Shown: positions 59,219 to 64,000 of the stretch, piece by piece
Numbering within the stretch: position 1 is the first letter of the stretch
Layout of the letters: every line of letters begins with the position of its first letter
Origin: Trujillonella humicola
Lineage (GTDB): Bacteria; Actinomycetota; Actinomycetes; Mycobacteriales; Geodermatophilaceae
Assembly (NCBI RefSeq): GCF_046233715.1
Contig: NZ_JBJNRJ010000016.1
Coordinates: 27,439 to 91,438 of the forward strand
DNA: 64,000 nucleotides
Direction: 5' to 3'
Position numbers and translations under genes: made by a program
Notes under the pieces: generated by a model
Databases searched by the model: none
What the model saw: the letters and a program-made list of their open reading frames with translations, nothing else
Told to the model about the DNA's origin: nothing

Positions 59219-60049
59219 ATGGGGCCCGTGCAGACGCGGGTGGTGAGCGGCCGCGAGCACGTCGTCCGCGAGATCCGGGCGGCCGCGCCGCTCATGTCCG
59301 CGCTGCGGGCGCCGGTTTCCGCGCGAGCGCCCTGGCTGACCGCGGTCCTCAACGTCCGGCCGCGGGCCGGCCGGCCCGTCGCGGTGGTGGTCGAACGGGC
59401 GCCGGGCGCCCGGCCGGACGGGCTGGCCCTGCTGTCGGTCCGGCGCCGCGGCGCCGCAGGCGCGATCGAGCTGCTGGGCGAGGTGGCCGGCCCGGTGCCG
59501 CCGGGCCGGCCACCCGCCCGGCTGCTCGCCCGGGACGACGACGTGGCCGCCCGGCTCGCCGCCGGGGTGCTGGCGCTCACGGCAGGTGGGGGCACTCCGT
59601 GGACCGTGTCGCTCACCGGCCTGCCGATGGGCGACCCGACGCTGCGCGCCCTCGGTGAGCTGCGCGCGGACGCGGCCTTCGCCACCGTCCGCTCCCACCG
59701 GCTGGTGGACCGGCTGGACGCCCTCGGCGGGCCGGTCGCGCGCAGCCGCGACCCGCGGGAGGTGGAGCGGTGGCTGCCCGTCCTGCTCGCTGCGCAGCCC
59801 GAGCCGGCCGGGCGCCGACTGCTGCGCGCCACGGCCCGGTTGCACGCGGCCATCGGCCAGGTCGAGGTGGCGGTCGCGCCGGGCGGCGGCTCCGCGCGGG
59901 CGGTCCTGCTGACCGTCGTCGACGGATCCGACCGGCACCCGTGGGTGGCCGGCGGGGACCCGTCGGCTGTCGGCCTCGAGATGGGGGCGCCGAGCACGTC
60001 GTTGCGGCTGGCGGCCGGCTGGTTCAGCCGCCCCGTCGCACCGCGCTGA
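59219..60049 (+). CDS. Hypothetical protein downstream of whiB
   Basis: No family recognised. 276 residues, soluble, Ala/Arg/Leu-rich, with a middle part (WTVSLTGLPMGDPTLRALGE) and ending SLRLAAGWFSRPVAPR. It has one good methionine start at 59219 and a GTG at 59228 with TATGGG 4 nt upstream; neither has a ribosome site. It overlaps the convergent next gene by 26 bp. Codon bias is typical of the region, so it is likely a real gene. Confidence 0.65.
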   Translation: MGPVQTRVVSGREHVVREIRAAAPLMSALRAPVSARAPWLTAVLNVRPRAGRPVAVVVERAPGARPDGLALLSVRRRGAAGAIELLGEVAGPVPPGRPPARLLARDDDVAARLAAGVLALTAGGGTPWTVSLTGLPMGDPTLRALGELRADAAFATVRSHRLVDRLDALGGPVARSRDPREVERWLPVLLAAQPEPAGRRLLRATARLHAAIGQVEVAVAPGGGSARAVLLTVVDGSDRHPWVAGGDPSAVGLEMGAPSTSLRLAAGWFSRPVAPR

Positions 60050-61028
60050 GCCCCGGGTCGTCCAGCGACTCCGCGCGGCCGAGCCCGAGGAACAGCGTCC
60101 CCTCGGCCGGCGCCCACCGGTCGTCGCCGGCGGCGGCGTGCCGTCCGGCGGCGGCCACGGTGACGGTGAGCTCGTACACCCGGCCGGTGTAGACCGGCAC
60201 GCTGCCCGCCGGGCGGGTGTACGTCGGGAACCGTCCGGTCAGCCGCAGCCGCCCGTCCTCCACCGTGGTCCGGAGGGCGGGGGAGGGCAGGTCGGCGTAC
60301 TCCACGGGGCCGGGCGTGCAGCCGGCGGCCGCCGGGTCCGGCGGGGCGTCGGCGGACAGGCAGTTCCAGGTGGGCAGCCGGACGTGGGCCAGCGCCGTCC
60401 CGTCGGTGCGGCGGGTCACACCGACCGCGGGGACGGTGACCGTGGCACCGACCGCGCGGGGCTCCAGGACCAGCGGCTCGAAGACCAGCCGGGCCGCCCA
60501 GCCGCCGTCGTCGAGGGGGACCGACAGCATCGCGAGCGTCCCCGCCCCGCGCTCGCCCGGCAGCGGGTCGTCCGGGACGGTGGGCAGCGGGGGCACCGGC
60601 GGGTCGGAGGTCACCGGTGCGGGCGGCCCGGCCGGAGGAGCGGCCGGGCCGCTGCCCTCGCCGTCGTCGTCCGCCACCGACTCGACGCCGGCCAGCAGTG
60701 CGAGCACCGCGATCAGCGCCAGCGCGGCGGCGGCGAGGGCGAGCAGCACCCGGCCCGCGGCCCGGTCGCCCTCGGTGTCGCCGTCGCCGTCGCCGGCGGG
60801 TGCGGTGCGGGACGGCGCGGGCCGGCCCTGCGGTGGCGCGGCGCCCGGTGTGCCGGGCGGAGCGGCGCGGAAGGACGGGAGGTCGTCGTCCGGGAACGTC
60901 GGCAGTGGCGGAGCGGGAGCCGGTTCCGGCGCCGGGGCGGCCGGCCGGCGACGGGCGAGCGGGGCGGCGAGCAGCCCGGCCAGCAGGAGCAGGACGACGC
61001 CCAGCACTCCTGCCACGGCGGCGTCCAT
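60024..61028 (-). CDS. Membrane-anchored hypothetical protein
   Basis: No family recognised. 334 residues: a first membrane helix (about residues 5-25), a Pro/Asp-rich cytosolic or linker part, a second helix (about 92-114), then an external domain of about 200 residues with two Cys (WNCLSADAP; AAGCTPGPVEY) and beta-rich repeats (RLRLTGRFPTYTRPAGSV; VYELTVTVAAAGRH). It begins MDAAVAGVLGVVLLLL. Two membrane helices and an exported domain suggest a surface-located factor. Confidence 0.7.
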   Translation of the reverse strand: MDAAVAGVLGVVLLLLAGLLAAPLARRRPAAPAPEPAPAPPLPTFPDDDLPSFRAAPPGTPGAAPPQGRPAPSRTAPAGDGDGDTEGDRAAGRVLLALAAAALALIAVLALLAGVESVADDDGEGSGPAAPPAGPPAPVTSDPPVPPLPTVPDDPLPGERGAGTLAMLSVPLDDGGWAARLVFEPLVLEPRAVGATVTVPAVGVTRRTDGTALAHVRLPTWNCLSADAPPDPAAAGCTPGPVEYADLPSPALRTTVEDGRLRLTGRFPTYTRPAGSVPVYTGRVYELTVTVAAAGRHAAAGDDRWAPAEGTLFLGLGRAESLDDPGLSAVRRGG

Positions 61029-61151
61029 CGCCGCTCAGCATCTCAGGACCGCCGGCCGGCTCCGCCCGCCGAGGTCCCGGAGCGGCTCCACGGGCGGCCC
61101 TGTCGCCCATCCCTCCGAGCGGCCGGGCGCGGCGGCTGCGACGATCCGGGC

Positions 61152-62036
61152 ATGGTCGGGAACGGGGCCGGCGCCACCGACGGCGCTCTGCGCGAACGGC
61201 TGGAGGCGCTGCTCGGCGAGCTGGGTGTGGCCTCGCCGCCGACGAGCGTGGCCGACCACGGTGCACGGCTGGGCACGGTGACCGGGGTGCTGCCCGACCG
61301 GGTCCTCGACCTGGCGGTCACCGAGAGCGGGCGGCGGCGGCTGCGGGCCGAGCTGCGGGGCCGGCGCTGGGCGGAGGAGCGGGGAATCGGGGTCCCCGAG
61401 GTGCTGGCCGCGGCCGACGACGGGCGCTGGCTGCTGTCCCGCCGCCTGCACCCGGCGCCGTCGGGCGGCCCGCAGTGGACGGAGGCCGCTGTCGCCGCCG
61501 CCGTCCGCATCGCACCGCTGCCGGCGCCTCAGGGACGACCGTGGCAGCCGCCGGCCGGGCGCGGGCTGGGCCGGGTGCGCGGCACGGTGCAGGACGCCGG
61601 GCGGCTCGTGCGGGCGGGGGTGCGGCTGACCGAGCTGCGCGCCGTCCGGGTCGCCGCCGCCCAGCTGCCGCTGTCGGAGGTGACCCACGGTGACTTCTGC
61701 GCGGCCAACGCCGTCCTCGATGCCGAGCGCGGGCTCGTGGTGCTCGAGTGGACGGGGGTCCGCGCGGGGCCGCGGCACCGGGACCTGCTGACGCTGTGGG
61801 CGTCGACCCCCGGTGCGGAGGACCGGGAGCGGATCGCCGACACGGTGCTCGACCGCACGGCCGGCTGGGAGGGCCCCGACGTCGGCCTGCTGTGGCATGC
61901 CGTCGCCCTCGAGCAGCTGGTCGGGCGGGTGACCGGCTCGGGCCGGTCCGAGGGGCCGGACCTCGCCGCCGCCCGCAGTCGGCTCAGCGAGGCGCGGTCG
62001 CGCGCGGCCGAGCTGGGCAGCCCGGTCGCCGGCTGA
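61152..62036 (+). CDS. Phosphotransferase-like (APH/choline kinase fold) protein
   Basis: The 294-residue protein has the kinase-like catalytic loop VTHGDFCAANAVLD (about residue 178; HGD with downstream N) and, in place of the usual D-W metal motif, VVLEWTGV (Glu for Asp). The N-lobe is poorly conserved. Activity is therefore uncertain; the fold is that of aminoglycoside phosphotransferases and small-molecule kinases. The ATG at 61152 lacks a clear ribosome site. It is convergent with the DUF1025 gene (1 bp gap). Confidence 0.7.
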   Translation: MVGNGAGATDGALRERLEALLGELGVASPPTSVADHGARLGTVTGVLPDRVLDLAVTESGRRRLRAELRGRRWAEERGIGVPEVLAAADDGRWLLSRRLHPAPSGGPQWTEAAVAAAVRIAPLPAPQGRPWQPPAGRGLGRVRGTVQDAGRLVRAGVRLTELRAVRVAAAQLPLSEVTHGDFCAANAVLDAERGLVVLEWTGVRAGPRHRDLLTLWASTPGAEDRERIADTVLDRTAGWEGPDVGLLWHAVALEQLVGRVTGSGRSEGPDLAAARSRLSEARSRAAELGSPVAG

Positions 62037-62037
62037 G

Positions 62038-62505
62038 TCATCCGGTGGGGTCGATCTCCTCGGGATCGCGCCCCAGCAGCACGGCGACCTGGTCGACGAC
62101 CACGTCGCGGACCAGGTCGGCGAGGTCGTCGCGGTCGTGCGCGCGGATCTCCAGCGGACGGCGGTAGACGACGATCCGCGCCGGCACCTCGCGGCCGCCG
62201 TCGCGGTGCGCCGGCAGCACGCGGGCGAGCGGCACGCTGCCGTCGTCGAGGACGTCGGCGTCGAGGACCACCTCGTCGGGGCTGGTGTGCTCGACCCAGG
62301 GCACGTCCTCGACGGCGAACTCCACGCCGGCCAGCTCCCGCTCCCAGCGGCGCTCCAGGTCCTCCACGGCGTCGAGCACGAGGTCGTCGAACTGCTCGGC
62401 CCGGCTGCGGGAGAGGGGGACCTCGCCGGGGACCAGCCGCCCGCGGAGTCCTCGGCCGTGCCGGTCACGGCGGGACCGCGACGGTCGGTGGGGAGGACGG
62501 GTCAT
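62038..62505 (-). CDS. DUF1025 metallopeptidase-family protein lacking HExxH
   Basis: The 155-residue protein matches the zincin-like metallopeptidase family (FDDLVLDAVEDLERRWEREL; VVYRRPLEIRA; LADLVRDVVVDQVAVLLG). In catalytic members the last helix holds HExxH; here the same place reads DQVAV, so zinc binding is not expected. The Rv3259-like branch of actinobacteria appears to share this loss. A TACCCT box 9 nt before the ATG at 62505 suggests a near-leaderless start. Confidence 0.8.
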   Translation of the reverse strand: MTRPPHRPSRSRRDRHGRGLRGRLVPGEVPLSRSRAEQFDDLVLDAVEDLERRWERELAGVEFAVEDVPWVEHTSPDEVVLDADVLDDGSVPLARVLPAHRDGGREVPARIVVYRRPLEIRAHDRDDLADLVRDVVVDQVAVLLGRDPEEIDPTG

Positions 62506-62514
62506 GGCGACAGG

Positions 62515-62520
62515 AGGGTA
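62515..62520 (-). promoter_or_regulatory. -10 box of DUF1025 gene
   Basis: TACCCT on the minus strand, 9 nt before the ATG at 62505. Confidence 0.4.
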
Positions 62521-62524
62521 CGAC

Positions 62525-63286
62525 TCAGCGGGGCAGCCGGCGCCACAGCACGCGGGGAGCGATGCGCATCAGCGCCGACAGCCAGCGCAGCGAGGCCGGC
62601 ACCCAGACGATCTCCCGATCACGGGCCAGCGCGGCGACGACCGCGTCGGCGACGGTGTCCGGCGTGCTGGAGAGGGGTGCCGGCGCCATCCCGGCGGTCA
62701 TCCGGCCGATGACGAATCCCGGGCGGACGAGCAGCAGTCGCACACCGGTGCCGGCGAGGGCATCGGAGAGGCCGCTCGCGAAGCCGTCGAGCCCGGCCTT
62801 CGCCGAGCCGTAGACGTAGTTGGCGCGGCGGACCCGCACGCCGGCCACGGAGGAGAAGACGACGAGCCGGCCCCGTCCCGCTTCCCGGTAGCGGCGGGCC
62901 AGCAGGGTGAGCACGTGCACCTGGGCGACGTAGTCGGTGTGGACCACGGCCACCGCTGCGGCCGGGTCCTGCTCGGCGGTGGCCTGGTCGCCCAGCACCC
63001 CGAAGGCCACGAGCGTGGTGCCGGGCAGCCCGTGCCGGCGCTCCACGTCTGCGAGGACGCTCTCGTGGCCGGTCAGGTCGTCGGCGTCGAACTCGACGCA
63101 GTCCACCCTGGTGGCGCCGGCGGCGCGCAGCAGCCGGACCTCGTCGGCGAGGTCGTCGGCGCGGCGGGCGGCCAGCACGACGTGCCGTGATCCGGCCGCG
63201 ACCAGGCGCCGCGCGACGGCCAGTCCGATCTCGCTGCGGCCCCCGAGGACCAGGATCGGGTCGCTGCCGGTGCCCATGGGGTCCAT
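62525..63286 (-). CDS. DprE2-like short-chain dehydrogenase, second copy
   Basis: The 253-residue SDR resembles the dprE2 product along its length: ILVLGGRSEIGLAVARRLV, VVFSSVAGVRVRRANYVYGS, Y-x3-K (YGSAK), FVIGRMTAGM and the tail VWVPASLRWLSALMRIAPR. It may be a second 2-keto-ribose reductase or act on another polyprenyl-linked sugar. It is not near a DprE1 copy but beside DUF1025 and DUF3499. ATG at 63286 was chosen; an ATG three codons downstream is equally possible. Confidence 0.85.
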   Translation of the reverse strand: MDPMGTGSDPILVLGGRSEIGLAVARRLVAAGSRHVVLAARRADDLADEVRLLRAAGATRVDCVEFDADDLTGHESVLADVERRHGLPGTTLVAFGVLGDQATAEQDPAAAVAVVHTDYVAQVHVLTLLARRYREAGRGRLVVFSSVAGVRVRRANYVYGSAKAGLDGFASGLSDALAGTGVRLLLVRPGFVIGRMTAGMAPAPLSSTPDTVADAVVAALARDREIVWVPASLRWLSALMRIAPRVLWRRLPR

Positions 63287-63388
63287 CGTGCAGGATGTGG
63301 CTCCTGCACCCGTCACCGGAGAAACCCGGTGCGCCTGCTCCCATCCCCGCGGTCGCGCGTCTACTGTCAGCCCCGTGAGGAACCGGTG

Positions 63389-63739
63389 GTGAGGCAGTCA
63401 CGTCGCTGCTCGCGCAGCGGTTGCGCGCAACCGGCAGCGGCGACCCTGACCTACGTGTACGCGGAGTCGACCGCGGTCGTGGGCCCGTTGGCGACCTTCT
63501 CGGAACCGCACAGCTACGACCTCTGCGAGTTCCACGCCGAGCGGCTGACCGTGCCACGCGGATGGGAGGTCGTCCGGCACGAGATCGACGTCGACGACGT
63601 CGGCCCGACCGGTGACGACCTGCTCGCTCTGGCCGACGCCGTGCGCGAGGCCGCCCGGCCCGAGCCCCCCCGCGACCCGGCCGACGACGGCCGCGGAACG
63701 CGCCGTGGTCACCTCCGGGTGCTACCCGACCTCAGCTGA
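63389..63739 (+). CDS. DUF3499 family protein (Rv3258c-like)
   Basis: The 116-residue protein begins VRQSRRCSRSGCAQPAAATL and continues YAESTAVVGPL, SYDLCEFHAERLTVPRGWEV: four Cys/His-type ligands (RCSRSGC and LCEFHAERL) suggest a small zinc-binding domain. This is DUF3499, a conserved actinobacterial family beside manB/whiB2 in mycobacteria. GTG at 63389 starts the conserved sequence; TACTGT at 63362-63367 is a -10 candidate. Function unknown. Confidence 0.88.
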   Translation: MRQSRRCSRSGCAQPAAATLTYVYAESTAVVGPLATFSEPHSYDLCEFHAERLTVPRGWEVVRHEIDVDDVGPTGDDLLALADAVREAARPEPPRDPADDGRGTRRGHLRVLPDLS

Positions 63740-63909
63740 GGCAGCCCGGGCGCGGCCCTGCCGTGCGCCGCTCCGCGTCACCGCCGGATCTCATCCGCGC
63801 CGGGACCAGACCGGCGTCCCCAGTTCTCTCCGGGCGGCTCCGCATCCTCTGCGTCGCGTCGCGTTCGCCGGCGTGCGCTCAGCGCCGGGCGACCCGGGGA
63901 GGCGTCGGG

Positions 63910-64000
63910 TCAGAAGGGTGCGGGTGGGTCGCCGGGGCGGGCCGGTCGTCCGCAGACGGCGAGCCGGATGCGTTCGCGGCGTTGGGTGGGGGTGAGGCGG
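63910..64000 (-). CDS. DUF222/HNH endonuclease-like protein, C-terminal end (partial)
   Basis: The minus strand encodes about 30 C-terminal codons up to the window edge: RLTPTQRRERIRLAVCGRPA, ending PAPF and stop. This tail is typical of the DUF222/HNH (13E12-like) proteins that are multicopy in Geodermatophilaceae. The codon use (CAA, CGA, CCA) is less extreme than that of neighbours. The rest of the gene is outside. Confidence 0.55.
   Translation of the reverse strand, partial: RLTPTQRRERIRLAVCGRPARPGDPPAPF

Noticed and set aside
63612..63995. Open frame on the plus strand at the right edge
   Set aside because: Low-complexity Arg/Pro/Ala sequence over the end of the DUF3499 gene and the minus-strand DUF222-like tail; no motifs.

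Overview
The window is very GC-rich actinobacterial chromosome (GTG starts, start/stop overlaps such as GTGA and ATGA, third-position GC bias). Gene content and local order, together with the C-terminus of a DUF222/HNH-type protein at the right edge, fit Geodermatophilaceae (Blastococcus, Geodermatophilus or Modestobacter type). The genus cannot be fixed from the sequence alone. I see no rRNA, tRNA, CRISPR array, prophage or insertion sequence.

Layout. 1-3.3 kb: end of sbcD and all of sbcC (DNA end processing). 3.4-7.4 kb: a leftward operon of exported or surface genes, with a membrane-anchored protein, an eight-repeat LGFP wall protein, a GT29 sialyltransferase-like enzyme and a coiled-coil protein. 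7.6-10.6 kb: purK, purE and an acyl-CoA dehydrogenase. 10.7-14.3 kb: a PNPOx-fold protein, a frameshifted methyltransferase and a divergent LuxR regulator. 14.4-21.2 kb: a stress/ion block (AI-2E family permease, universal stress protein, P-type cation ATPase, CPA2 antiporter). 21.4-25.6 kb: a LysM wall hydrolase behind a c-di-AMP (ydaO-type) riboswitch, then a TetR/MMPL pair. 25.6-28.8 kb: DUF1028, a two-subunit CoA transferase and a TIGR03089 protein.

28.8-56.4 kb is mainly cell-envelope glycan biosynthesis. PAP2 phosphatase, ubiA, dprE1, dprE2 and a GT87 enzyme would make and use decaprenyl-phospho-arabinose. Two LCP ligases lie downstream of a CMP-ulosonic-acid synthetase/HAD fusion and a NeuB-type synthase. 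An 11-repeat LGFP amidase is followed by wzm-wzt-glfT1 and, converging on them, glf-GT4-GT2. After these come an aftA-like arabinofuranosyltransferase, wbbL, manC and rmlA. Together they suggest a galactan/arabinan polymer on a rhamnosyl linker, plus a second, ulosonic-acid-containing wall polymer. 56.5-63.7 kb (fbiB, fbiA, whiB, DUF1025, DUF3499) follows the order of the mycobacterial Rv3258c-Rv3262 neighbourhood: F420 synthesis and a WhiB2-type regulator.

Most notable: (i) five copies of a roughly 60-nt palindromic element, each starting exactly at a stop codon, with covarying stems; two copies are read into the N-termini of dprE1 and fbiB; (ii) a DprE1 with Ala at the position of the benzothiazinone-reactive Cys; (iii) a possible ulosonic-acid wall-polymer system (NeuB, CMP-transferase/HAD, LCP pair, distant GT29); (iv) the riboswitch; (v) a one-base frameshift in a methyltransferase; (vi) about ten genes with a -10 box only 6-9 nt before the start codon, suggesting leaderless mRNAs.
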